A stretch of 64,000 nt of DNA from Moricandia arvensis (Eukaryota > Streptophyta > Magnoliopsida > Brassicales > Brassicaceae): positions 1 to 64,000 of the forward strand of contig CAJHQP010001865.1 in assembly GCA_905132765.1 (NCBI GenBank). The letters are read 5' to 3'. A program made the translations under genes and the position numbers. Positions 32,833 through 45,900 of this stretch are shown here, piece by piece (the first letter of the stretch is position 1; each line of letters starts with the position of its first letter). Under the pieces are notes generated by a model that was not told the DNA's origin, made no database searches, and saw only the letters and a list, made by a program, of their open reading frames with translations.

Positions 32833-35324
32833 TCTATACTATATAAAATTTGAGGCTATAAGTCATTGCAAACATCGACATAAGATGTTAAACGACCAAT
32901 TAAAATATGCAAGCCACAATTTTAATATTTTATTCATAAAAGTGTCAACATTGCTAGAAAAATATTTATTTCAAAACAAAATTATACATTGATATCAAAT
33001 AAGTTTAATAAAAAATATAATAAATATATTAAATTAATATCTATGATAATTTCGAACTAACAAAATAGTAATTATTTAAAATTCAAGACTTTCAAAAAAT
33101 TATAACTTTATAAATTTAAAACACATGATTTAAAATTTTTGGCTATATGATATTAAGATATTCACAAAACATGCTATATTTAAGATGAGTCGATTAGTCA
33201 TTAAAAATGTCCATATATTATTTTAAAGCACCAAGAAATATATTTTGAGTCACTATTTTATTTATTATTTTAAAAGTATTAAGATTACCAAAAATGTTTG
33301 TTAGACAATAAAATAAAAAAATTAATATTAAAATTATACAAATATAAATTATTAAAAGAAATCAATTTGACAAAAAAAATGTGAAATAAGTGAATAAGTG
33401 AAATTTCATAAAAACGTGAATAACAGTATAATAACAATATTGGAGGTAGACGATCAAAATGTATGATCAATATATATAAAGAAAATGGCATATTGTATAT
33501 CAAATGTGAATTTAACATTTTAAAACTCTATGTAAGAAAAACTAAATAGTAGAAAGTTTTTTTTTAAGTTATGTCTTAAGACACATTAAGTTATAATATG
33601 ACAATATCAAAAGACAGTCGCTTCTTCATAATGAAATTTTCTTTTTTTAACCGCTAATGCATTAAGATCAAAATAGCAAACATCCAAACCTTATAGTAAA
33701 AATTAAATTTTCATAATTCTTTAAAATGTAAATTAATATTAAAAGAGTTAAAATAAAAAAAACGAAAAACAGCTATAAAAATTTACTTATTATATAATAC
33801 AAGAAATTTATTTTATATAAAGTATTAGTGCGACTATAAATAACTGTAAAAACTTCCATGAAAGAATAAGAGAGATAATGAAGAAAGAAAAGATGGATTT
33901 AATACGGATTGATTTTTGCTTCTTCTTTGGTGTTCGATTACTTTAAAAAAGGTTTTAATAAGAATGATCAATTATTATTAGAGTGACTCATGTTTTGGGA
34001 AAAATGTAACATCAAAGCGGTGATTTGATAATGAGGTTTGAGTTGTTTCTCACTAATCAAAAAGAATAAGAATGTTTATTTAGCCCTTACCAAGATATAT
34101 GTTTATGAAACTTACTATAAATTATGTTTGATACAAATTTTTACAGGAAAAATCTATGCATTCAACTATCTAATCGAATAGGCTATTACAAGGAAAATTT
34201 AAAAGTAATCTATACAAGATTATGAACTTGGTCATTATTAACAAAACAACCTACAAGGTGACTTCTCACAAATTTTTCACTAGACAAACAACGTTTATAC
34301 GTGTAGATCATGCTGACCATAATATTGAGAGGTAAAACTTTATGATTCATACTTATCCCGAGTTTAATCAAACGGTTGACAAGAGCAAAGACCGATATGG
34401 TAAAAACTTTATTACTCTCTATATAAAAATATAAGACATCGTTATCAGGTTTTGATGATATATTTCCTTTATATAATTTCCCTTGGAAAGTTGGTCCTCA
34501 TCAACAATGAGAATTATAATTGTCACACAAGTAAAGCAAATGTTATAGCAAATAGTGTGGTATTAATAAGAGTGAACATGTTTCTCCTAAGTTCATAGTT
34601 CTTCTTATCTTTAAACTTTTTACTAATCATTATTTGCATTTTCTAATGAATGGGCCAATTATTTATGTTATTCTTTAATTATCTACCAATTTCTACAAAG
34701 AAATTGACGAAAAGTATTGTTCACAGACCTATCTTACTTCTCGCTACAACAATGAACTTAAGAATCTCTAGAAATTTTTAATCTCAAACAGTACATTTAC
34801 AAAAGTATAATTAATTAAAATTAATTAAAATATCTATAAGATATATATATATATATATATAAACATAATTAAACAAAAGTATTTCAAGTATATATGAGCA
34901 TATAATAATATATAGCAATAACACATTTATGATATAACATTGGTAAGTAAATAGAAAATTAAACATCATGCTTATAAATTATTTTTTATTTCATCCAAAA
35001 TAAAAAAATAAATAAAAGTATAATAAAATATTTACAATAGTACCATCTTTATATGCATTCAGCAATCTATCAAATAATAGCCAGAAAATATATCTTTAAG
35101 TAATATAAATAATTATACATAATTTAGAATATAAACAAATATTAAATAGTAATAAAATTGAAATTACAGTTTTGTAAACAAATAAAAGTAGAAAAACATA
35201 TTTTAAAAATATTTTCATAAAAATAAAATTTATTGAAATCATTATAATTTGTAAATTAAACTTTTGATACAACTAAACTAAATTATAAATGCAGACTCGC
35301 GCGTAGCGCGAATATAAAATCTAG
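32833..35324 (+). mobile_element. Non-autonomous Helitron
   Basis: The 5' end TCTATACTATATAAAATTTG follows an A. The 3' end has a perfect 5 bp stem hairpin CGCGC-GTA-GCGCG (35298-35310), then 10 bases and CTAG (35321-35324) before a T. These are the classical Helitron marks (5' TC, subterminal hairpin, CTRR, insertion between A and T). The 2.5 kb interior is AT-rich with no Rep/helicase coding. It contains a (AT)n microsatellite near 34842 and one copy of the 0.25 kb repeat (33821-34062). Confidence 0.8.
33821..34062 (+). repeat. ~0.25 kb direct repeat, copy inside the Helitron
   Basis: Partner of 32412-32667. Confidence 0.55.
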
Positions 35325-35545
35325 TATTTATAAATAATTCAGCTGCTTATTGCATATTAGGTTTAGCAATTGTTTAACTACTAATTTTTTTTTGAAATAC
35401 AATTTAACTTTTTACTATTGTATTTCCTTTTTTACAAAAAAAACACTATTGTATTTCTTTTCAAGTAAAAAGAATATTACTTGGCAGTCGGATCCGCGAA
35501 CAGTGTAAGAGTTGGTTTTTAAATAGGAAGTTTAAGAACCAAACT
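35325..35545 (+). repeat. 221 bp direct repeat, right copy
   Basis: Partner of 31245-31465. It begins with the T that follows the Helitron CTAG. Near its right edge an imperfect palindrome lies at about 35508-35548, with arms AAGAGTTGGTTTTT and AAGAACCAAACTCTT. Only this copy keeps the whole palindrome. Confidence 0.95.
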
Positions 35546-35548
35546 CTT

Positions 35549-36380
35549 AACTATTCATCGATGTGACATCATTGTTTATTAATTTTTTTTAAACTTAAGC
35601 ACCCTTCCATTGGAGGTGCTCTTACTGTCAAAATCAATTGAACATAAACGCACAGATTTGACTCTTTGAAAAACATTTCTTAAATAAATATTTTTTTTCG
35701 TTAAAATATTTTTGAAATAATAGCAATATATATAAATATATTTAATGATTTTATTAAAACTGCATAAATATTTAGTTTTATCAGTTCAGGTATAATACCC
35801 ATTTCTAGAATTTTGAAATTAAATTATTCATGATTTTTCTAAGGCATATAGTTTGTTTTACATGATATTAATTTTAAAAATTTGGATATATATATATATA
35901 TTAAATGAGACTCCTCGTAAGGTTTATAATCAGTTGTATCTTTTTATAACAATTTTTTTAATCCATTGGCCACATATTTTGAATGTGCAAATTTTAACAT
36001 TTTTAATAATTTATAGTCGTTTTTTAAAATTCAAAATATAGCATATACAAAAAATCTAAATATTTATTATATAGTTAATGTAATTGTTTAATTTTTTATA
36101 ATATAGTTTTTTAAATAATTGAAAATACACAAATCTTATTGAATTTTTATTACTCAATATCATTAATTTTCACATATATATATAATAAAAATAGATAATT
36201 TCACAGCTTTTCTGTAAAGAACAATGAAGAATATTTTTTTGTAGATTCTAATTAATTTTGTGATTAGTTTAATGTTAAGTAAAATATATGTGTAGATGGA
36301 CTTGATAATTAATGACATGTATTACAATTGCTCTAGTAATTTAAACATATTTATTTAAGGACATTAAGAAGTTTTCTATT
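35549..36380. other. Gene-free AT-rich spacer
   Basis: No coding sequence. A short segment at about 35595-35633 ends TCCATTGGAGGTGCTCTTA, which resembles the edge of a small Brassicaceae MITE. The other edge is not clear. Confidence 0.4.
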
Positions 36381-36392
36381 GATAACATTTTA

Positions 36393-36686
36393 GGGAAATT
36401 TTCAAAAATAACACTTTCTTTGTACCATTTTTTATTTTTACCTTCATTAAATAGACATTTTCAAAATACCACTTTTTTAGGGGCAATTTTTTAAAAATTA
36501 ATTAGAATCCTAAATTTTAAATTTCTAAACCCTACCCCCATCCTACACCACCCCTTAACTCTAAACTCTAAGTCTTAAATTAATTAACCCAATGGTTATA
36601 CGTGTGTTTTTCCCTCTTAAAAAACAAGGGTAAAAATGATTAAGGTATTTTTGAAAAGTGGTAGTAGTATTTTTTGGCAATTTCTC
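36393..36686. mobile_element. Mutator-like MITE, 294 bp, with 9 bp target duplication
   Basis: Perfect 9 bp direct repeats AACATTTTA flank the element at 36384-36392 and 36687-36695. Its ends GGGAAATTTTCAAAAAT and (complement) GAGAAATTGCCAAAAAAT are inverted. The 9 bp duplication points to the Mutator superfamily. The core contains CTAAACCCTACCCCCATCC-like sequence and no open frame. Confidence 0.8.
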
Positions 36687-36699
36687 AACATTTTACCAT

Positions 36700-38284
36700 A
36701 TCTCTTATTTATTAACAGAGAAACATTTTTAGAAAATAATCTTTGATTTGGTGAGGTGGCAGTCCCACAATGCTTCTCAAACTAAATAATTAACTCCTCT
36801 TCCTTTGCTAGAGTATTTACACAATATGCTTTTGTCATTGAATCACCCATTTCATTGTCCCATTTAATTTTTTTTAACATTTAAATTTTATTTGTAATTA
36901 AATTAACAGTGCGTAACAATTGTAACACAGAATCTGTTTTCACCTTCAAGTAAAGCACCACATACATATGAGATTAAAAAAAGAATACGTATATAAACCA
37001 TAGAAGAACATTAAATATAAAAGTATCAGAACAACACTAAACGTTCTCTGAATGTGTAATGTTCAGAAACAAGAGAAGAACTTCTGAGAACAGAGAAGAC
37101 TTAATGTGGTATGCTTTTATAATAATATAAGCCAACCTGTGGTTGTTAAGCTGAATATATGGCATTAACTGGAAAATCTTTGGAATATATGCTCCCAATA
37201 CAACCTATATAAACGTAGGGATCTGAGTTATTTAGTCATTCCCTAAACCAGAAAAAAATCTTTGTTAAAACTTATATATTTTCCATGGTTGCAATTAACC
37301 TCATTTCAGAATTGAAGTCTTTCAAATCCATGTGGAAGATTAAGATTAAAATCATCTCTCTAGAGAAGCAATACTCTGCAACGGGTGATAAGGGTATTAA
37401 GATGGTTTTGCCAAAATACTAAAGTAAAATTAATGAAACATATGATGAGTTTAACATTATACGTTTTTAAATATATTTTTTTCGATAACGTTTCTTACAG
37501 TTATGTGTGTATCTTTGGTCCACACCAAATATAAAAGGTTCAAATAGTTTTCACATTTAATCGGCCCATATTAATCAAGTAAATTGAATAATTCAACACA
37601 TTGTTAATATTTAGAAACTATAAGTGTAAGATCATACATTACATATTAATAAAAAATTTAAAATATTATAAAGTATGTTCGTATAGTCTTACATTACATA
37701 ATACCAAAAATTGAATATATCATACTACTATGTAATCAAATTTATACAAAATATCCAAAAATATAAAATTCAATTTTTATTGGCACACAACAGTCTCATC
37801 ATATCCAAAGGCGCATGTCTCCACTTAGTTTCACATATTAAAATGCTTCTCAATTAAAATAAAATGGGTTAGATCTTAATCCTATACTTTATTTGTGAAG
37901 TGATTAGCATATGTACCAATTCCATATTTAATTTCAACAAAAAATGATGACAAAGCTCTTGAAAATGATAACATGTTATTAATCTAATTACGACATAAAC
38001 AATTTTGTTTTATAAAGATTGATAATTTTAGTTATATACTTTTTAACTAAGGTAATGACTATTAACTAATATATCACATTAATGTAATCTTTATAATATT
38101 TACTTTGACAAAATTATTTAAATACATTAATTAATAAGTCATGTTTTGAAAATTAAAAGTGAAAAATAAGTAAATTAAGTAAAAATGAAAACACATACAA
38201 GAATGATAAATCAAACTAATTAAATTAAAATATAAAATTAATAATACTCAAAAACTATTTATTAAAATAAAAGAATATTATATT
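36700..38284. other. Gene-free AT-rich spacer
   Basis: I find no conserved reading frame, RNA gene or inverted-repeat element here. Confidence 0.5.
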
Positions 38285-38325
38285 AAATATTTTTATTTTT
38301 TTTCGTCAAACGGCCATTTTATTAC

Positions 38326-41300
38326 TCAAACTTGAGATGGTTTGGGAAGCCAAACCGGAATAAAACAACCAATGAAACATATATTTCTATAAAAAAAGCG
38401 TGCATTCCTAGCTAGTGCGTCTGTGGTTCCAATATGAATTCTTGGAATATGGCAGATCTCAAATTCTTGAAAGCAAATCAGTAGTGTCTGAATCGTCTCC
38501 AGTTTTGTTGCGAAGCTCAGCCATTTTCGCGGTTCCGATACCATCGCGATAATGTCCTTGCAATATGTGCCAAAACGTTGACAAGATGAGTATTGGAGCA
38601 TACATTCCATTGCCCTTCTAAGAGCCTCTAATTCCGCATGAAGTGCCGTCTCTCGCTTCCTTATATTTCGTGTCCCCATGAGTTCGATTTTCCCATTGTA
38701 GTTCTTCCACACCCAGCCGCAGCCGCTACTGATCTGTGGCGGTCCAAGAACCATCTACCATAAAGATATTTTCAAGACATAAGGTTTGTGCTGTCTCGTC
38801 CCTATGCACTTGTGGATTCTGAGTTATCGCCTCGTTAGCATTAAACCACGCAAGGCATTTGCTTTCTGCATATCGTACTAGCTCCATTAGATCTCTATCA
38901 ATTCCCCTGAAGAGTTTATCATTTCGGACCTTCTAGATATACCATATTATCCATGGAAAATAGTCTATGTGATTCGTGTCATCGAGATCATTCTTTCGCT
39001 AGAATAGGTAATCCATATTGGCAAAGATACTCGGCATTGGAAAAAGATTTGGACCAGAAGGCATCGAATATAGAGCACATGCTTGCAAGGCAGGACGACA
39101 CTCAAATATGGCATGGGTAACTGACTCCCCCGATTCCCTACATTGCGGGCAATAATCATCACATCTCAAATTTCTATAATTTAAGTTCTTTGTGACTGCC
39201 ACGTGTCATGTTATTAATTGCCATATGAGATGGCACATCTCCGGGGGTGCTTTAACTTTCCAAGCAAAGGCTTGAAGGTCAGTGATACTAGGTTCACAAG
39301 TCCCGATCTCCACATCCTTCCTCAAAAGCTTCCGGCCTACCCAGTAACCTGATTTGACCGTGTATTGGCTATTCTTAATATAGCTCTAGCAGAAAGAGTC
39401 TCTGTGATTGAACATACTTATAGCTAGACTTCGGATAAGGGGGATGTCTTTCGAATCAACATAGTTTGCCAGCAGTTCAATATCCCATTCCTTTGATTCA
39501 TGATTTATCAGATCACTGACTCTCATATTCCGATGCAAGACTGAAGCAGTCGAGGAGGCCGGCCTAGCTGGTATTCTCGGGATCCAAGGATCCTCCCACA
39601 CCTTAGTTTCATGTCCAGAGTGGATCTTCTGTCTAATACCCAATAGTAATAAACTCCACGCCGACGAGATATTATTCCAGACATATGATGGATTATTAGC
39701 CGAGATTGAACGCAAAGACGAGCTCATCTGGTAATATCTCCCTCTTAGCACCTTAGCTACTAAAGAGTCCGGAAATTGGACTAGTCGCCATAATTTTTTT
39801 GCTAGTAGAGGCAAATTGAATTCATGTATCATACGAAATCCCAGGCCTCCTTCGTTTTGTGGTTTGCAAAGTTTTTTCCATTTTGCCCAATGAATACCTC
39901 TTTTAGGTGGATTGGAGCTCCACCAGAATTGTGCAATGGCACTAGCAAGCTTTTCACATATCTCCAATGGTAGCAAGAAAGTAGACATCACATATGTCGG
40001 AAGTGCTAATAATATGGATTTAATTAGGACCTCTTTTCCGCCTTTTGATAACCATCTATCCGTCTAACCATTCACTCTGTACATCAATTGTGTTTGAGAA
40101 AAGCAAAAAGATTGCATTTGGATCCACTAATATCTTCAGATATTCCCAAGTAAGATCTCATTCCTCCCTCGTTTTGGATTCCAAGCTTATCTTTGATTTG
40201 TTGCCTAATATGAGCATTTTTCTTCTTACCAAAGAGCACGAAAGATTTCTCAAAGTTTATACACTGACCAGATGTTTTTCCATATTTTCTGATCTCTTCA
40301 TTACATCCTCACATTCACGGGCCTCCGCCTTACAAAAAAAGGCTATCATCAGCAAGAGAAGGTGAGATATTGAGGGAAATGCGCGTGTTACCCGCATCCT
40401 CGTTATCTTTCCTTGGTTCTCAGCATGATTAAGAAGGCTAACGAGCGCTTTCGTGCAAAGGATAAAAATGAAAGGAGACAAAGGATCTCCTTGACGTAGG
40501 CCTCTTTCTGGAATAATGTTTCCCCCTGGTTGACCATTCAAAAGCACTTTGTACTTTACTGAGGTTATGCATCTCATGATCCACTCAATCCAAATCTTTG
40601 AGAACCCATCTTTTGCATAACCGCCTGGATGAAGGGTCATTCCATATGATCATACGCCTTACTCATATCCGTCTTGATGGCCATCCTCTTATTTCGCCCG
40701 TTTGGTTTAGTTCTCAGTGCATGAAACATCTCTTGTGCAATCACGACGTTATCAGAGATTTGTTTTCCAACAACAAATGCCGATTGTGTCTCCGAAATTA
40801 GGCCCGATAAACTTTTTTAATCTTTGGCATATGACCTTAGAGATTATCTTGTAGCTGTTATTACATAGACTAATAGACCTGAATTTGGCCATCTCATTAG
40901 GTTTATCCACCTTAGGGATAAAACATATATTTGTGTCATTAAGTCCATTCACCATTGTCTCCTCGAAAAGGAATTGGTTAATCAAAAGGGTTAGATCCTC
41001 CTTTACTATATCCTAAAATTTCTAGTAAAACAGTGCTGTCATTTCGTCTGGACTTGGAGGTTTCTCAGGATGCATCACGAACATAGCTAATTTGACCTCT
41101 CATTCCGTAACCGGTGTTGTGAGCTCCTCATTAACTACCTCAGTAATATTTGTGGAAACCTCCGAGAGAGCCTCGCCAATATTTTCCAGATTAGATGTCG
41201 CAAATAACTCTCTAAAGTAGCTAGTAGCAATGTCTACTAGACCATTATCATCTTCCACTGCAATTTCATAAGAATCGAGAAGTTGGGTGATTTTGTTTCG

Positions 41301-42387
41301 TGCTCTCCTTTGCTTTGTTGATGAGTGAAAAAATTGTATTTCGGTGACCTTCTTGAAGCCAGAAGACTCTACTCTTTTGTTTCCAGAATATCTCTTCCGC
41401 CTTAAAAGCGTCAGATAATTCCTTCAACGCCTCCGCAATTTCCTCTGTGGTTGCATCATCATCCAAGTACAACCCCTCAACATTTTCCTTTAGATCCTAC
41501 ACTTGTTTCCAGAATTTAGATCATTCTGCCTCCTCCATGACCATATAGCCTTGCGACAACTTGAAATGTTCTTCCATGATATTTGCATTTGGAAGAAGAT
41601 CTGGGGATTTCCAACCTTCTAGAATAACTTGTCGTAATTTTGTATTGTCAATCCACCTTTTGTCGAATTTAAAGGATTTCGATTTTCTCACAGGTTTCGA
41701 AAGAATATTTGCGAGAAGCGGACGATGATCTGATCCCCACAGCCGCAAATAGTTTACCTCTGAGTGTAGAAAATTTTCAAGTCAATCCTTGTTACCAACA
41801 GCTCTGTCCAATCGACATTAGACTGTGACTCTTCCTGCTCTTTTTCCCACCCATGATAACATATTTCCAGAGCATGGATATTCCATCATTCCGCAATCGT
41901 TAAGTATTTGTTTGAAAGGTAGAAATGAGCTATCAGAGCGGGGTCTTCCTCCTACTTTTTCATAGTGACTTGTTATTTCCTTAAAGTCACCTATCATAAA
42001 CCAAGGTCCAACTCTTGTTGTTGAGAAAAAAATAAGGCGTTCCCATACTTGTTCCCTTTGTTCTAACACATGATCACCATACACAAACGTCATATGGACT
42101 TCTATTCCATCAATTTTTGCCTCAACATCAATCATTCGATTATTCAAATTTTTTTTTTGAAATTCTTCTAATGAAAACAAAGCTAAACCACTGCTAAGGC
42201 CAAGTGGCTCTACGGTAAACAAACAATCAAATCCTAAGTTGTTCTGAATGTTTTGCAACATTGACCTATTATTCTTCATCTCAGAGAGGAACATAAGTCA
42301 TGGGCGATGCTTTTGACACATCTCCTTAAGGCTTCGAATTGTGAGGTTGTTATCTTTCCCTCTACAGTTCCAACTAATCGTCTTCAT
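38326..42387 (-). pseudogene. LINE ORF2: endonuclease, reverse transcriptase, zf-RVT, RNase H
   Basis: ORF2 starts MKTISWNCRG at 42387 and hits a stop about 30 codons later. Endonuclease boxes (MFLSEMKN, VYGDHV, MIGDFKEI, GSDHRPLL near 41737) lead into reverse transcriptase with NDTNICFIPKV near 40935, GLRQGDPLSPF near 40500 and a frameshifted FADD box near 40345. The zf-RVT part lies near 39000-39200. An RNase H domain at 38326-38754 has GWVWKN and ALHAELEALRRAM. At least six interruptions are visible, so no active protein is made. Confidence 0.85.
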
Positions 42388-42489
42388 GGCTCCATAGGCG
42401 ATGAGTTTGTAGGCCTCATCACTTCCTCATCACTTCCTCATTTTTTCCTTTTTTATCTTTTATCTTCTTCACACTATGGCGCCCAGACT

Positions 42490-44136
42490 TATCAACAGTC
42501 CCAACCGAATTTGCTCCCAAAGCCTTTTATCGTTTGCTTGGAGATCCCTGACGAAGGAACTCAAGTCTCTTTCTTGGAAATCCCAAAGGGGCAGTGAGCT
42601 TTGCGCATGCCTTCCTCACTGTAGGTGCCTTTGTACCTGATTTTGACCTCTTTTCAACAACATATAATGGTTCTGGCCACTTAGATTCAGATTCCAAGAG
42701 CTCTTCTCCTAGTAAGTCATCTTCTTTTAGTTCAAATCCCAACATACCATCATCTTGTTTTGTCATCTCCATGTCATCCAAAGCTCCAATTATCCGGTCC
42801 TCCTTAGCTTCAGGCGCAAGTGAGGGTGAAAAGGAGAGCGCTCGAGCCGCTCCTTTACTGCGGATAGTTATATTGCCCTCCCCTGCAGATGGGGTCACAA
42901 TCTTGCTTGCCATCAAACTCCCTTTTCGGACGTCCCTACTCCTCTGCTGCTCCTCATTCATAGAACCATGGATAGCTGCTCTTTGTTCATAAGGAACAAT
43001 ATCCAAAGTAGCACACATGCTAACACGGGATGTATTAGAGTCCCTCTTCGAAGCATTCCCATGAAGAGCTAGTTGTTTCATATCCTCCTCATTTGCCCTA
43101 TTACTTGTTGGTTTTTATTTCCATCTTTGATCTGACCTGCGATGATATGGCTCATATCGGCTTCCTCTAACTCTCTTGCTTTTTTAATAGCCATGAAGTT
43201 CCTATGAACTCTGCATGTGCGTTCCTCTACTCGGTTAGCATATCCCTCCCTGGACTGATATCGACTATCATAGCCTTGTACTCCAGTGTCTTGTCGATCC
43301 GAACTGCCCTGTCTATGATCCAGATCTTTCCCCTTGTTGCCAAGGTGGGCGAGACACATATTTGTTATCATATTCCTCATGCACCAAAGAGTGCTGGGAA
43401 TCTCATATGGAACCTGAACTCTGGAGAATACATCAGGGCGCTCTGTTGGCGGTTGGAACCTGTTTTGGATACTTGTAGTCGGACAATATCATTTCTAATG
43501 AGATAGTATGCCACAAATAGTACAATGCTTGAATAGCATGTCATATTTAATTTCGATAGTCACTTCATCTCTTTCTTGTGATTGAACTTTCCTTGAAAAT
43601 TTTAGTGGACGACGTGAATTTATCTCTATGAGCATACGACCCTCCGAGAGATCAAGGGTATCAACGTGTTCAATTCTCCCTCCAATATTCTTCAGGTCTT
43701 TGTATGTCCATAAGTGTAGAGGAAAACCAACCAGTTGAACCCAAAATGGGATTACCCAAGGATAATCATCCTGAACTATCTATTCCCAGCAGACCAACAA
43801 AAATATATAGAAGTTGAAGTGAAAAGGACTCTGTCGAAGAGCAGAGTTGAGATCCTCCTCGGAGCTGAAGTTAAAAAGAAACTTCTCATTTCTCAAATTA
43901 TTGGCAGTGATCCTATCTTGTAAGCCTAATTAAGATGGCATTGTTTGGAGAAACTTTTTCACTTTCTGTTTCTTTGGGTTTAAGATCTTGCTTATTAAGG
44001 ATAATCAAAAATCCTTAATGACGAAAGCATCGTCAATATCCATGAGAAATATAGGCTCATCATCATCTTCGTACAACACTCCTTTACCTTTGGCATCTTG
44101 AGAGTAACCAAGTCTCATGCGTGACGAAGACCCCAT
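42490..44136 (-). pseudogene. LINE ORF1: nucleic-acid-binding protein (DUF4283 and zinc knuckle type)
   Basis: It begins MGSSSRMRLGYSQDAKGKG and an acidic YEDDDEP box, stops about 45 codons in (near 44006), then continues in broken frames. These include the segment for a DUF4283-like domain near 43925-43600, a cysteine-containing knuckle region near 43500 and a long basic C-terminal part (42527-43380). ORF1 proteins coat LINE RNA. Confidence 0.75.
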
Positions 44137-44930
44137 ATGAGGGACTCACCACTATACCACAAGATAACACACCCAACTAGCAAACTGATGTTTCGTTGGT
44201 TTATTAAATAATCCAAAGATCCTTGGTGCACCAAAGTTGTGATACAATGAGATGAGAGGCGTACATGCTTGGAAACTTTGCAAGCAAAACTCTGATGTCA
44301 ACCCGTTAACCAGCAAGACACCACCAGCGAACTAATGTCAACCCTTTAACAGTCCCATGCTGAGATGTACTGAATCCGTTGTCATGGTAAGGTTGAGATG
44401 GGCAAAACAGTGACAACGTTGTTCTATACACAACGTTTTCCGCAAAGATGAAACGTGTCAATCAAGCCATCGAAGGATGACCTAACCAGTCAGTACCGTT
44501 GATGGGCCTTAGGATCGTCGGAACTCAGAACATAGGTGATCGTCAACTGAGTCGAAGGCCAACCTTTTAAACAATGAGATAATCAGAAAGTTACCATGAT
44601 CAAGAGACAATGATCTATTGATCTAAGGATCCCGGATATACGATCAAGGAAAAGCGAGTCGCTGGTTGTCGTTTAAGAGTCACCGGCCTAAGATCGGCGG
44701 CTGCTCCGGGTTGGACGACGGCAGCTACGGAGTGAAACGAGCGACGACACACGGACGACGAACGTAGTAGAGAGACAGCGACAATCACAAGGACGACAGC
44801 AGCTACGGATCAGAGCAGAGAGGCGATCGCTAGGGTTGAGGCAAAAAACAATGACCTCTTGATCAGATTGGCATCAATCTTATATGAGAGCACTTATCTA
44901 ATAGCTAGAATCCTTATTTGATATTTGGAC
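44137..44930 (-). promoter_or_regulatory. LINE 5' UTR / internal promoter region
   Basis: This is less AT-rich than its flanks and rich in CGAC/CGTCG words (44640-44830 on the plus strand), and sits directly before ORF1 of the LINE. Plant LINE 5' UTRs carry the internal promoter. No reading frame is supported. Confidence 0.5.
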
Positions 44931-44934
44931 CATT

Positions 44935-45555
44935 AGGTGCCTTGTTATTACATATTAAGACAAATTAAAACATATTTATACGAATTAAATATTAAATATT
45001 ATTATTTATGTGCATGGTAGATAAATAGTATATTATTAAAATTATATATATATATATATATATATTTAAAAGTAGGTGATAACAAACATATCTAAAATAA
45101 ATAATAACTAAGTATAATATAAATTTAAAATTATTTTTATAAAGTCTAATTTTAATTTTACAAAAATTTAAATAAAATCAAAGTGAAATTGTTAAATTAA
45201 ATCAAAAGGAATAAAATTACAACAACAAAAATTTGTGATTTATTTTTTTTTAAATTAATAAATTAAAAATATAAAAATAATAATGTCCCCGTGTAAAGTG
45301 AAATTTTTTAATAAAAAGAATAATATGTTTAAAATTTTCAGTTCTGTACATAGCGCAAGAAAACTCCTAGTTCTTTATGTTTATTCTGATAAGGGATTTC
45401 CAACAAGTTTTATTGGAATAGTGACTCTTTTGATAAGTTATATGATCGAATTGGCTTATATTAATTACATCTGAATTCGTATCAGTATATATGTGTGTGA
45501 ATTTTGATTCCTGATATTCATGTAGGTATAAATCAAAACCTGTAAAAATAATTTA
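44935..45555. other. Gene-free AT-rich spacer
   Basis: Contains a (TA)n tract near 45043-45065 and no supported gene. Confidence 0.5.
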
Positions 45556-45559
45556 GTTA

Positions 45560-45900
45560 ATGGATACTTTTCTTTTAGTGTATAAGATTTTAGTTACCTA
45601 TATCACCAAAGTTGACTTACTTTTTCCGTCACACATCCGTTTAGAACTCCAGAGTTAAGTGTGCTTATGCTGGAATAGTGAAAGGATGGGTGACCTATCG
45701 GGAAGTGATTCGCGGTACCGTGTGAGTGAGGTCAAAACACAGGGAAATGTCGGGTGGTGATTGCAGGGTCGGTAAACAATGATTTCGAGCCTTGAAAAAA
45801 ATTAACGCGCGGCTGTCAGACGGGATAGAACCCACGGATCGAGAGAGCGGTCGTGGGTGGCCCATTAGCCGTGAGCGGACGTGCTCAACACCAGAATATG
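45560..45900 (+). mobile_element. Cassandra-like TRIM LTR fragment carrying 5S rRNA-derived sequence
   Basis: Positions 45646-45735 read AGAACTCCAGAGTTAAGTGTGCTT, then GGAATAGTGAAAGGATGGGTGACC, then GGGAAGTGATTCGCGGTACC (given here in pieces). This is the 3' two thirds of a plant 5S rRNA, including the pol III internal promoter region. It is embedded in sequence shared with 51.5-52.2 kb and 53.5-54.1 kb. Cassandra elements are short non-coding LTR retrotransposons whose LTRs contain such 5S sequence. The copy is a fragment and is not a functional 5S gene. Confidence 0.75.

Larger units (their letters stand above)
38285..44930 (-). mobile_element. Near full-length L1-type LINE, minus strand, inactivated
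   Basis: From high to low coordinates it has a GC-richer 5' UTR (about 44930-44137), ORF1 (44136 to about 42490), ORF2 (42387-38326) and a T-rich stretch at 38285-38303 (plus strand) that fits the poly(A) tail. The total of 6.6 kb is typical of an intact plant LINE. Both ORFs carry stops and frameshifts. The related fragment at 55-57 kb belongs to the same family. Confidence 0.88.

Noticed and set aside
31245..35545. LTR retrotransposon with 221 bp LTRs
   Set aside because: The repeats lack TG/CA ends, there is no primer binding site or polypurine tract, and the right repeat abuts a Helitron terminus.
42594..42992. Plus-strand open frame of 132 codons, serine-rich
   Set aside because: It is the antisense shadow of the minus-strand LINE ORF1.
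45646..45735. A 5S rRNA gene
   Set aside because: The first third of 5S is missing, there are many differences, and the flanks match Cassandra-type LTRs. It is 5S-derived transposon sequence.
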